From positions 1-9,862 of the forward strand of contig JBGTHB010000179.1 of NCBI GenBank assembly GCA_041746415.1: a stretch of 9,862 nt of DNA. The letters run 5' to 3'. Positions 1 through 6,683 of the stretch are shown one piece after another. Made by a program: the position numbers and the translations under genes. Below the pieces are notes generated by a model. It worked only from the letters and a program-made list of their open reading frames with translations. It was not told the origin of the DNA and made no database searches. The DNA comes from JBGTHB01 sp041746415 (GTDB taxonomy: Bacteria > Pseudomonadota > Gammaproteobacteria > Coxiellales > Coxiellaceae). Numbering within the stretch: position 1 is the first letter of the stretch; each line of letters opens with the position of its first letter.

Positions 1-1204
1 AATTATTTAATAATTTTTGCAAAGTTTGTGAATTGTATAGAACCCCGCTGTCACAGCTACCAAAAGTAATAGGGTTCAGCATCGACGAATCAATTTTATT
101 TTCAGCGGCATTAAGACCCAGTAAAGCTGTGCAAGCTTGGCCTTGAGTTAATTCGGGTGTAGCGTGAATGATTGCATTTGGATACTGTTTTAAAAGGTGG
201 TCTTTTAATAATTGAAAGCCAGGCATATCTTCTCTTAATACGAAAATATGATGTAAAGCCGCAGGCAAATTATTAATAGCTTGTGACACCATAGGCTTGC
301 CTGAAACCGGAATAAGTGGTTTAACGGTGGTGTAACCTTCTTTTTGAAAACGATGCCCTAATCCCGCCATGGGAATAATGATGCTTCCCTGAGGTGGTTG
401 AGTTGATGTATTGGCTTCAATTAAATTTTGAAAAAGAACGGACCAATTTTTATATTCAGCCACATCTTCAGGCGTTCCCCATTGCATAAAATGTTGTAAC
501 GGGTAAACAGTCACGGGTAAATTTTTTTCGAATAAAAATTGATAAGCGAGACTAACATAATACTCACCGTTCACATTTCTATTTTGTGTAACAGTGTGGT
601 CAAAAGCTTCTAACATCAGCCGCCCTGAAGCAAAATAATAAGTGCCGCTCGAGGCAAATTCGTTCATACGACAATCTGTGAACGGTTTTTTTTCTTGAAT
701 ATCACGCGCCCAACCATTTTCTTCTTGTAGATAAGCGTAGTTCGTGTTGCCAAGAGAATGCGGATGAAATCCTTTGTAAGCCGGAATTGCGCCGGCACAG
801 GCGTTGGTAACGATGAATTTTTTAAAATGATTCCAGTCCCAGTAACAACTAAAATCACAATAATTTACTACTACAGGTCGTGAAGGATCGATCAAGTCAG
901 CGACTTGTTGTACAGCGTGTATGGGTCCCCGTTTATGCGCAGCAATGCCGATGATTTTGCCACTAGGGCAGTACTGCTTCAAGATAGCTTCCATATGGTA
1001 ATCTGGATTTGCCAAGTGATCTTGGTTGCAGATAAAAATAAATTCATTTTCACCCGGAAACATATTGATTACGTGAGCAATGATGGGTTTACCATCAATT
1101 TCAATCAAGGGCTTGGGGACGGTATACCCAGCGCGCTTAAAGCGTTCACCAAAGCCAGACATCGGAATAATAATTTGTATACTTTGTGTGTTTTTGTTTT
1201 TCAT
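1..1204 (-). CDS. Tandem-domain sugar nucleotidyltransferase, partial (C-terminus beyond the left edge)
   Basis: This frame is open from the ATG at 1204 to the window edge (401 codons), with no stop seen. It carries two copies of the nucleotidyltransferase (PF00483-like) fold. Domain 1 spans about residues 10-250: IIIPMSGFGERF at 11-22 (nucleotide-binding loop), PKPLIEIDGKP at 30-40, and VNYCDF at 113-118, whose D117 sits where the family binds metal. Domain 2 starts near residue 274: IIIPMAGLGHRF at 275-286, VKPLIPVSGKP at 294-304 (Val replaces the usual Pro before KP) and FGSCDSG at 381-387 (D385). Such enzymes join an NTP to a sugar phosphate, giving an NDP-sugar and pyrophosphate, often for capsule, LPS or exopolysaccharide; substrates cannot be read from sequence. 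An in-frame TGA two codons upstream of the ATG fixes the start or a later one; the Shine-Dalgarno is weak. It follows rsmJ after 92 bases. Confidence is high for the fold and low for the pathway. Confidence 0.85.
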   Translation of the reverse strand, partial: MKNKNTQSIQIIIPMSGFGERFKRAGYTVPKPLIEIDGKPIIAHVINMFPGENEFIFICNQDHLANPDYHMEAILKQYCPSGKIIGIAAHKRGPIHAVQQVADLIDPSRPVVVNYCDFSCYWDWNHFKKFIVTNACAGAIPAYKGFHPHSLGNTNYAYLQEENGWARDIQEKKPFTDCRMNEFASSGTYYFASGRLMLEAFDHTVTQNRNVNGEYYVSLAYQFLFEKNLPVTVYPLQHFMQWGTPEDVAEYKNWSVLFQNLIEANTSTQPPQGSIIIPMAGLGHRFQKEGYTTVKPLIPVSGKPMVSQAINNLPAALHHIFVLREDMPGFQLLKDHLLKQYPNAIIHATPELTQGQACTALLGLNAAENKIDSSMLNPITFGSCDSGVLYNSQTLQKLLNN

Positions 1205-1238
1205 GACTCAACCATTCCAATGTCCAGTATGTTGTTAG

Positions 1239-1260
1239 CAACAGTAAAGCTTAGCTGTTG
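1239..1260. other. Small inverted repeat in the rsmJ to nucleotidyltransferase gap
   Basis: CAACAG (1239-1244) and CTGTTG (1255-1260) are perfect inverted complements around a 10-base spacer that is itself partly self-complementary around AAGCTT. It lies in the 92-base gap between the rsmJ stop and the nucleotidyltransferase start. No T-run follows the stem on either strand, so it is not a textbook intrinsic terminator. It could be a weak operator, an RNA hairpin in the leader, or chance. Confidence 0.25.
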
Positions 1261-1296
1261 TAATGCTTGCCAGACTTCAAAAAGCGGAGTTTAACC

Positions 1297-1935
1297 TTAC
1301 AGCAAATAAACATCAAACCGTGCACTTTTACCAGCATACGTTAAATCGGGCTTTTGATTGTTAATGTTAGGTGCGAGTTTAGGACGTTTGACCACGACGC
1401 GTTGTTTGGCTTTGCTCAGTGCTAATTGAAATACCGCATCACAATCTTCATCATCACCGGCAGCTTCACGCAACAAGCGCATTTCTTTTTTCACCAAGGC
1501 GGATTTGTTGCGCTCAGGAAACATGGGATCAAAATAAATTACATCAAATAATGAATTAGTTGAGGTTAGATAACGTTGCGCTTGGGTTTCCATAAATTCG
1601 AGTTTAAGTTCACAGAACCAATCCTCAGACTGTGCGCGTTGCAGCGCATCCGTAATGAGTGCAGCGATAGTGACGTTGCGTTCGAGTGCGACGACATCGG
1701 CGCCTAAACAAGCCAGAATAAACGCATCGCGCATTAATCCCGCGCTTAAGTCTAACACGCGGGGGTGGGGGCGTTTGTGTAATCCTACTGCTTTAGCGAG
1801 TAATTGATTTTTGCCACCGCCATGTAAACGGCGAAATGCCAGTTCGCCGGCTAAAAAATCAATATAAATAGGATTTAACTCAGGATGTTGAGTTGAGCCA
1901 AGCGAAAGTTTGTTATCAATTTTTTTCAGTATCAT
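1297..1935 (-). CDS. rsmJ: 16S rRNA (guanine1516-N2)-methyltransferase RsmJ
   Basis: RsmJ (YhiQ family) is a cytoplasmic SAM-dependent enzyme that methylates N2 of G1516 in helix 45 of 16S rRNA. The 212 residues show the Rossmann methyltransferase order: SAM-binding motif I VLDLSAGLMRDAF at 60-72, an acidic residue after strand 2 (VVALER, E85), the family signature FDPMFP at 135-140 followed by KSALVKKEMR at 144-153, and VVVKRP at 180-185 in the C-terminal sheet. It is shorter than the roughly 250-residue E. coli protein, mainly at the N-terminus, where the variable region is reduced. One oddity is M68 in motif I, where relatives usually have Gly (AGLGRDAF). The ATG overlaps the gshB stop in an ATGA (1932-1935), implying translational coupling and making this start convincing. 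Functional linkage to glutathione synthesis is not expected; the pairing is probably operon convenience. Confidence 0.93.
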   Translation of the reverse strand: MILKKIDNKLSLGSTQHPELNPIYIDFLAGELAFRRLHGGGKNQLLAKAVGLHKRPHPRVLDLSAGLMRDAFILACLGADVVALERNVTIAALITDALQRAQSEDWFCELKLEFMETQAQRYLTSTNSLFDVIYFDPMFPERNKSALVKKEMRLLREAAGDDEDCDAVFQLALSKAKQRVVVKRPKLAPNINNQKPDLTYAGKSARFDVYLL

Positions 1936-2849
1936 GCGTCTAATGATTCAAAAAAAAGATTACCAATATTTAATTTTGTGTCGCGTTCAATTTCACGTAT
2001 GCCAGTGGGGCTGGTGACATTGATTTCAGTGATGAAATCACCGATCACATCCAGGCCTACAAAAACCAAGCCTTTGTCACGTAAAGTTGGACCAACTTGA
2101 TCACACAACCAACGATCACGCGCGGTGAGCGGGCGCACTTCGCCGCGTGCACCTTGCGCTAAATTACCGCGAAAATCATTTTCAGCTGGAATGCGAGCGA
2201 GGCAATAATCAACGGCTTTGCCATTGATTAAAATAATGCGTTTATCACCTGTTTTAATTTCAGCAATAAATTTTTGCACCATGCGCCAATCGTTAATCGC
2301 ATCAATTTCTGCGCTGTCTTTTGTTACGCGCACCACATTATTGCCGCCCATACTATCCAGTGGTTTGATAATGGCAGCATCAAATTGGCGTACAAAGTGG
2401 CGGATTTGCTGCGGATTGCGTGAAACAAGCGTGGGTGGGCAACAAGACGCAAACCAACTGGCGTAGAGTTTTTCATTGGCGTCACGCAAGCTTTGGGGTT
2501 TGTTAACCACACGCACGCCTTTTGCTTCAACTAATTCTAATAAATACGTTAAGTAAATGTAGTTCATATTAAACGGCGGGTCTTTGCGCATTAAAATAAT
2601 ATCCAGCTCAGCCAAATTGCGTTGTTGCTCTGTTACAACGTTGAACCAGTTACTCGTATTATCACTGACCCGCAGTGTTTTAGTGTCAGCCATAACTACA
2701 GCGTTTTCTAGCCACAAATCTTGATCCGTAAAATAAATAATTTCGTGTTGCCGCTCGGCAGCGGTTAGCATAAATGCAAACGTCGTGTCTTTGTGTGGTT
2801 TGATGGTGGCAATGTCATCCATCAAAAAGCCAATTTTTAATTTTTTCAT
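1932..2849 (-). CDS. gshB: Glutathione synthetase (ATP-grasp)
   Basis: It catalyses the second step of glutathione synthesis: gamma-glutamylcysteine + Gly + ATP gives glutathione + ADP + Pi, in the cytoplasm. At 305 residues it is close to the 316 of E. coli GshB and can be matched along its whole length: an N-terminal pre-ATP-grasp domain with ILMRKDPPF at 85-93 and NKPQSLRDANEKL at 116-128, then the ATP-grasp domain with IKPLDSMGG at 161-169, GDKRIILING at 201-210, ARIPAENDFRGNL at 218-230 with the glycine-rich GARGE at 233-237, and the metal/substrate segment TEINVTSPTGIREIE at 274-288. Two substitutions stand out against E. coli: S166 in the usual KPLDGMGG loop and G283 where E. coli has Cys. 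Both seem tolerable. Its start overlaps the gshA stop (ATGA, 2846-2849) and its stop overlaps the rsmJ start, so the three genes look like one transcript. Confidence 0.97.
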   Translation of the reverse strand: MKKLKIGFLMDDIATIKPHKDTTFAFMLTAAERQHEIIYFTDQDLWLENAVVMADTKTLRVSDNTSNWFNVVTEQQRNLAELDIILMRKDPPFNMNYIYLTYLLELVEAKGVRVVNKPQSLRDANEKLYASWFASCCPPTLVSRNPQQIRHFVRQFDAAIIKPLDSMGGNNVVRVTKDSAEIDAINDWRMVQKFIAEIKTGDKRIILINGKAVDYCLARIPAENDFRGNLAQGARGEVRPLTARDRWLCDQVGPTLRDKGLVFVGLDVIGDFITEINVTSPTGIREIERDTKLNIGNLFFESLDA

Positions 2850-4099
2850 TTTAGTTCTGCTAGTTCTCGACCGGCAGCGAGTGTCGCGAGTCGTGCCACT
2901 ACACTATAAGCATAAAAGCGATTGTCGCTGTGACAATCGGAATTAAATGACAAAGGTTCAAAGTTCATGCCCGGCGCATTTAAATTTTCATTGACGCCGC
3001 GATTTTGATGCACGCGATAAAAACCGCCTACTACGTTGCTGCCAATTAAATAAATAACGGGTTCCGCTACTTTACCATCGCCGATGGTTTCAAATGTGGG
3101 TACGCCCTCTTGAATAAAAGCGCGAGTGACTTGTTTGCCGCCTTTTATGGTGGACATGCGCGTACGTTGTTTGCGATTCAGTGTGCCGAGTTCTTCAGGT
3201 GAACCTATCATCATCACTGCCATGCCATAGGTGCCGGCGTCCGCTTTAATAACCAAAAATGGGTTATCTTTAATTTGGTACTCAGCGTACTTATGATTAA
3301 TTTGTTTTAACAAACTTTCCGCGCGTTGGATTAAACACGCTTGTCCGGCTTGATGCATAAAATCCACTTCCGGGCACTGACTAAAAAACGGATTAATCAG
3401 CCAAGGATCCAAATCAAAAGTGCGCGCAAATTCAGTCGCGACTAATTCATAAAAATGAAAATGCTGTGACTTTAAACGTTTAAACCAACCCAGTTGGGTA
3501 GAAGGCATAATATGTTGAGTAGTGATGTTTTCCAGTAGCGGCGGAATACCAGCGGAAAGATCGTTATTTAATACAATGCAACAAGGAAAAAATCCCACCA
3601 CGCCCACTTTGTTGTTTTCACGTATGAGCGGTTCAATTTTAATTTTTCGCCCCGAAGGCAAATCAGGTTCAAATGGCGCGGTGAGATTATCATCCAGCGA
3701 GCCAATGCGTGTTTCAAAGCCAGCGCGATTGAGTATTTCGTGCAACACGCTCAGGCTTTCAAAATAAAATACATTGCGTGAATGGCTTTCAGGAATAATC
3801 AGCAAACGTTTAACGTCAGGACAGATTTGTTTGATAGCAGTTTTTGCTGCTTCAATACAGCCGGATAAAAAATCGGCATTCAGATTATTAAAACCCGCGG
3901 GGAAAATGTTAGTGTCCACTGGTGCTAATTTGTAGCCGGCATTACGTAAATCAACTGAGCTGTATAATGGTGGAGGCGTTTTTTGCCATTGCGCATCAAA
4001 CCACGTTTCAATTTTTTGTTGCTGCGTCAGTAAATGTTTTTCAAGTGGCAGCAGTGGACCTTTAAGAGCTGTGGCAAGATTTGGTATCGGCATTTGCAT
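2846..4099 (-). CDS. gshA: Glutamate-cysteine ligase, proteobacterial type 2
   Basis: It catalyses the first, usually rate-limiting, step of glutathione synthesis: Glu + Cys + ATP gives gamma-glutamylcysteine. The 417 residues match the GshA_ferroox family (PF08886/TIGR02049), which is unrelated in primary sequence to enterobacterial GshA. Recognisable segments are DLRNAGYKLAPVDTNIFP at 50-67, RLLIIPESHSRN at 98-109, FPCCIVLNNDLS at 171-182, the glycine-containing IKADAGTYGMAVM at 284-296, EGVPTFE at 331-337 and the strongly conserved GGFYRVHQNRGVNENLNAPG at 358-377. The identification is reinforced by gshB directly downstream in a 4-base overlap. The start is ambiguous between the ATG at 4099 and a second in-frame ATG two codons later; only a weak AGAGAA-type ribosome site precedes them. 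It is transcribed divergently from djlA. Confidence 0.95.
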   Translation of the reverse strand: MQMPIPNLATALKGPLLPLEKHLLTQQQKIETWFDAQWQKTPPPLYSSVDLRNAGYKLAPVDTNIFPAGFNNLNADFLSGCIEAAKTAIKQICPDVKRLLIIPESHSRNVFYFESLSVLHEILNRAGFETRIGSLDDNLTAPFEPDLPSGRKIKIEPLIRENNKVGVVGFFPCCIVLNNDLSAGIPPLLENITTQHIMPSTQLGWFKRLKSQHFHFYELVATEFARTFDLDPWLINPFFSQCPEVDFMHQAGQACLIQRAESLLKQINHKYAEYQIKDNPFLVIKADAGTYGMAVMMIGSPEELGTLNRKQRTRMSTIKGGKQVTRAFIQEGVPTFETIGDGKVAEPVIYLIGSNVVGGFYRVHQNRGVNENLNAPGMNFEPLSFNSDCHSDNRFYAYSVVARLATLAAGRELAELK

Positions 4100-4192
4100 T
4101 GTCGTTTCTCTGTCATTGGGCTACGATGGCCAATCATATACTAATAGTTGATAAAAATGCGAATTACGAGCAGCCAAGGGGTATAGAGTCAG
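4100..4192. promoter_or_regulatory. Divergent gshA/djlA promoter region
   Basis: This 93-base region separates the divergent starts of gshA and djlA, so it should hold both promoters. On the plus strand TATACT at 4137-4142 is a good -10 candidate, with only a poor -35 (TTGGGC, 4116-4121, 15-base spacing). On the minus strand TATGAT (complement of 4133-4138) could serve gshA, but no convincing -35 lies 16-18 bases upstream. The two -10 candidates overlap, so the promoters may compete. AAGGGG at 4176-4181 is the likely djlA ribosome site, 11 bases before its ATG. Location is secure from gene orientation; the elements are tentative. Confidence 0.45.
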
Positions 4193-5002
4193 ATGGGTTG
4201 GATGGGGCAAATTATTGGCGTCATAATCGGTTACCTTGTGGGCGGTTTTTTTGGTGCCATGATCGGTGGTCTGATCGGTTATCTATTTGATTCGGGGATC
4301 TTGCATCGCTGGAAACAAGGCGCTGTGGGCGGTGGTCGTCATCATGGCGATGTGCAGCGCATTTTTTTTAACACCACGTTTCAGGTCATGGGGAAAATTG
4401 CCAAATCTGACGGCCGCGTTTCTGAGAGCGAGCTTGAAGTGGCGCGTCAGGTGATGAATCAAATGTTGCTGAATCAGCAACTTAAAACTCAAGCAATGCA
4501 TTTATTTAATGAAGGCAAGCAAAGCCATTTTAATTTAGATGCCGCATTGGAAAAGTTGCGGACGGCGTGTTATCACCATCCCAGTTTACTGCGTGTGTTT
4601 ATCGAAATGCAGTTACAAATGGCGTTAGCAGAAACGGGTGAAATCAGTGGCGCGAAGCGGCAAATTTTGCAAGCTATTTGCGACAAACTCGGCATTCACG
4701 GCATTAATTTTTCTCAATTTGAGCAACGAGCACGCGCAGAACAACATTATTACCAGCATCGTCGCGAGGCGCAACAAAACCCACATGCTTATTTAGATGA
4801 CGCCTATCGTATTTTGGGAGTGAATGCGAGTATGGGTGATGCACAAGTGGTGAAGGCGTATCGGCGTTTAATGAGCCAAAATCATCCCGATAAATTAATG
4901 GCAAAAGGTCTACCGCCTGAAATGTTAAAAGTAGCCACGCGCAAAACACAACAAATTAAGGAAGCGTATGAGCAAATCAAAAAAGCCCGCGGCATGCGTT
5001 AG
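4193..5002 (+). CDS. djlA: Membrane-anchored DnaK co-chaperone DjlA
   Basis: DjlA is an inner-membrane type III J-domain protein that stimulates the DnaK ATPase at the membrane and, in E. coli, affects envelope stress and capsule signalling. The 269 residues (E. coli 271) show the full layout. A glycine-rich single transmembrane segment at about 5-32 (the type known to mediate dimerisation) leaves a short N-terminus outside. A TerB-like helical domain covers about 55-180 (KSDGRVSESE at 71-80). A short charged/Gln-rich linker at about 180-198 is followed by a C-terminal J domain at about 203-269, with the essential HPD triad at 231-233 and the DjlA-typical DKLMAKGLPPEM at 233-244. A second ATG lies three codons in, but the upstream one aligns with the E. 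coli start and has AAGGGG upstream. The gene is divergent from gshA and 108 bases before rpe. Confidence 0.95.
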   Translation: MGWMGQIIGVIIGYLVGGFFGAMIGGLIGYLFDSGILHRWKQGAVGGGRHHGDVQRIFFNTTFQVMGKIAKSDGRVSESELEVARQVMNQMLLNQQLKTQAMHLFNEGKQSHFNLDAALEKLRTACYHHPSLLRVFIEMQLQMALAETGEISGAKRQILQAICDKLGIHGINFSQFEQRARAEQHYYQHRREAQQNPHAYLDDAYRILGVNASMGDAQVVKAYRRLMSQNHPDKLMAKGLPPEMLKVATRKTQQIKEAYEQIKKARGMR

Positions 5003-5023
5003 CATTGTCATTTTTGACCAATG
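5002..5023 (+). other. Hairpin at the djlA stop codon
   Basis: The segment starting in the last base of the djlA stop forms a near-perfect stem: GCATTGTCA pairs with TGACCAATGC around a TTTT loop, with one unpaired C. No T-run follows, so it is not a standard intrinsic terminator. It could stabilise or mark the 3' end of the djlA message, or partly attenuate read-through into rpe. The rest of the djlA-rpe gap shows no clear promoter; TTGACC at 5014-5019 resembles a -35 but lacks a good -10 at the right distance. Confidence 0.4.
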
Positions 5024-5110
5024 CAGTAACATGGCAGCAAATGTTAATCGGTAAGTCTTGATGAAGATGATCTCCAAATTGATGATTTCAACCCATGAGC
5101 CGGGAGTTCT

Positions 5111-5773
5111 ATGAAAAATTATCTTTCCGCTTCCATCTTAGCGGCCGACTTCTCGCAATTAAAAAACGAAATTGATGCGGTAATAGATGCGGGAGTAGAT
5201 TACATTCACTTTGATGTGATGGATCATCACTTTGTGCCGAACTTAAGTTTCGGTGCACCCATTTGCCGTTCGTTGCGTAAAGCCGGCGTTAGCGCTCCTA
5301 TTGATGTGCACTTGATGGTAACGGATCCCGAAAAATACATCGAACCTTTCCAAAAAGCCGGGGCGAATATTTTTATTTTTCATTACGAGGTGGTCAGTGA
5401 CGTTTCAGTGATGATTAAAAAAATCAAAGCGGCGGGGATGCAGCCTGGTATCGCTTTTAATCCACAAACAAAAGTGGCATTAAGCACCGCAGTGATTAAG
5501 CAACTTCAGTTAATTTTAATCATGACCGTCAATCCGGGATTTGCAGGTCAATCATTTATGCCAGATTGTTTGGCAAAAATCTCGGCAACACGTAAATTGA
5601 TTGATGCAGCACATGCTGAAACAATATTGGCTGTTGACGGTGGTATTAATGATGCCACCATTGCGCAGGCCAGTCAGGCAGGGGCTAATTTTTTCGTGGT
5701 GGGGTCAAATTTATTTAATGCCGATAACTACCAGCATCAAATAACCGCGCTGCGTGAAGCAATCAAAGCATAA
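5111..5773 (+). CDS. rpe: Ribulose-phosphate 3-epimerase
   Basis: This cytoplasmic metalloenzyme interconverts D-ribulose 5-phosphate and D-xylulose 5-phosphate in the non-oxidative pentose phosphate pathway. The 220-residue TIM barrel is of normal length and keeps the family landmarks: SASILAADF at 6-14, HFDVMD at 33-38 (H33 metal ligand, D35 catalytic and metal ligand), DVHLMV at 65-70 (H67), the flexible loop MTVNPGFAGQSF at 138-149, AVDGGIN at 174-180 (D176, the second catalytic/metal Asp) and the phosphate-binding VVGSNLF at 196-202. H39 replaces the Asn or Gly usually found in MDxHxVPN, a variable site. GGGAG at 5102-5106 is the ribosome site, only 4 bases from the ATG, which is short but usable. 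It lies 108 bases after djlA and 8 bases before a small membrane-protein gene. Confidence 0.97.
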   Translation: MKNYLSASILAADFSQLKNEIDAVIDAGVDYIHFDVMDHHFVPNLSFGAPICRSLRKAGVSAPIDVHLMVTDPEKYIEPFQKAGANIFIFHYEVVSDVSVMIKKIKAAGMQPGIAFNPQTKVALSTAVIKQLQLILIMTVNPGFAGQSFMPDCLAKISATRKLIDAAHAETILAVDGGINDATIAQASQAGANFFVVGSNLFNADNYQHQITALREAIKA

Positions 5774-5781
5774 GGAAAAAA

Positions 5782-6012
5782 ATGAGCGATAGGAATGATG
5801 GGTGTCATACGGCTTCTAAATTTATGATCGTGATAAGTGGAGCGGCGTTAATCGCAGTCCTTGTATTGAATGCGGCCGATCAAATGAAAAGCGACGTTGT
5901 GCCGCCTTTGATCGTTGGGTTTGCGCTGTGGTTGGGTTGTGCGGCATGCTGCTTTGTAAAAACTGCACGTAACACCTCTAACACCAATAAGCCACGCTCG
6001 TCATCAATTTAG
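5782..6012 (+). CDS. Small putative two-helix membrane protein
   Basis: I do not recognise this 76-residue protein. It shows two hydrophobic stretches, at about 14-32 (FMIVISGAALIAVLVLNAA) and 41-58 (around PLIVGFALWLGCAACC), separated by a short charged loop (DQMKSD). A polar tail rich in Asn, Thr and Ser follows, so it is probably an inner-membrane hairpin protein. Support that it is real: it begins 8 bases after the rpe stop with AAGGA at 5772-5776 at 5-base spacing, and the coding frame stays open across the gap between rpe and coq7. Its last 35 bases overlap the 3' end of coq7 on the other strand. It has four Cys (8, 53, 56, 57), one of them near the N-terminus. A spurious ORF remains possible. 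Confidence 0.55.
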   Translation: MSDRNDGCHTASKFMIVISGAALIAVLVLNAADQMKSDVVPPLIVGFALWLGCAACCFVKTARNTSNTNKPRSSSI

Positions 6013-6634
6013 ATTGCAAACCCATGAGCTTTTTAATTGGCCCCGGCAATTCTTTGGCGCCGGCCTGTTGCGCTGTTTGGCCATGGGCAATTTCATCTTG
6101 TTTCATTTGCGTGACAATGGCGCGGCTTTTGTGATCCTGAAGCGGTAATTTTTTTAAATGAGAGGCCAAATGCGCTGCTACTTGTTTTTCCGTTTCTTCA
6201 ACAAACCCCAAACTCCATTCGTCGCCAGCGATGCCAGCAAGAACACCAATCGTAAACGAATTGAGATACCAAAAAATATTGAGATAGCTTTGGTGCGAAT
6301 TTAATTGTTGCAAGCGCTCATCACACCACGCGAGATGATCGTTTTCTTCATCACTGCATTGTTCAAGGGTGGCTTTCGTTTTAGGATCACGCGCTACCAG
6401 TGCGTGACCGCGATACAATGCTTGCGCACACACTTCACCGGTGTGATTAACGCGCATAAAGCCGCTGCTGTCGCGCTGTTGTGCTGCATCCATTTTTTGT
6501 TCTTCGCAGTTTCGGGCAGGATTTTCTCTTTTGGCGCTTGGATTTCCAAAAACGGTTTGGCAAAAACCATCGACTTCAATAAGAAGTGTATCGAGTAAAT
6601 TATAACGACGTTGTGTGCCTGAAAATTTTTTCAT
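5978..6634 (-). CDS. coq7: 2-polyprenyl-3-methyl-6-methoxy-1,4-benzoquinol hydroxylase (Coq7, di-iron)
   Basis: Coq7 hydroxylates C6 of demethoxyubiquinol, the penultimate step in ubiquinone synthesis, at the cytoplasmic face of the inner membrane. The 218-residue protein carries all expected di-iron ligands: E67 in NHTGE, E97 and H100 in EENDH, E149 in EETEKQVAAH, and E181 and H184 in DEIAH. FMRVNHTGEVCAQALYRG at 59-76 is nearly invariant in the bacterial family. The start at 6634 gives the usual N-terminal RRYNLLDTLL (9-18) seen in homologues. Upstream of it there is no Shine-Dalgarno, only A/T-rich sequence, so initiation may rely on an unstructured leader. It faces away from the XRE-parC pair across 77 bases and runs tail-to-tail into the small membrane-protein gene. 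Lineages with Coq7 generally lack the flavin enzyme UbiF for this step. Confidence 0.96.
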   Translation of the reverse strand: MKKFSGTQRRYNLLDTLLIEVDGFCQTVFGNPSAKRENPARNCEEQKMDAAQQRDSSGFMRVNHTGEVCAQALYRGHALVARDPKTKATLEQCSDEENDHLAWCDERLQQLNSHQSYLNIFWYLNSFTIGVLAGIAGDEWSLGFVEETEKQVAAHLASHLKKLPLQDHKSRAIVTQMKQDEIAHGQTAQQAGAKELPGPIKKLMGLQSKLMTSVAYWC

Positions 6635-6653
6635 AATTTTTTAAATATTTTAG

Positions 6654-6683
6654 TTGAATTTTACCCACAAATACAGATAAAAT
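6654..6683 (+). promoter_or_regulatory. Candidate sigma-70 promoter for the XRE-parC pair
   Basis: TTGAAT (6654-6659) and TAAAAT (6678-6683) are separated by 18 bases and match the -35 and -10 consensus in four and five positions. Transcription would begin near 6690, giving a short leader before a strong AAGGAG ribosome site (6699-6704, 7 bases from the ATG at 6712). Since parC starts 5 bases after the XRE gene and has no promoter of its own visible, this is the likely promoter for both. Confidence 0.5.

Noticed and set aside
664..858. 64-codon minus-strand frame inside the nucleotidyltransferase gene
   Set aside because: It is a different frame within the real coding region, which is open throughout to the window edge; there is no frameshift needed.
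905..1294. 129-codon open frame on the plus strand at the left side
   Set aside because: It lies antisense to the first nucleotidyltransferase domain, which has unmistakable motifs; the plus-strand product resembles nothing and has no ribosome site.
4081..4290. 69-codon plus-strand frame spanning the gshA start and djlA start
   Set aside because: It uses a non-ATG start, overlaps two well-supported genes in another frame, and its product has no coherent features.
5041..5100. Repeated TTGATGA words before rpe as possible regulatory repeats
   Set aside because: Only two short copies with irregular spacing; not distinguishable from chance.
6305..6598. 97-codon plus-strand frame within coq7
   Set aside because: Antisense to coq7, whose di-iron ligands are all intact; no ribosome site of note.
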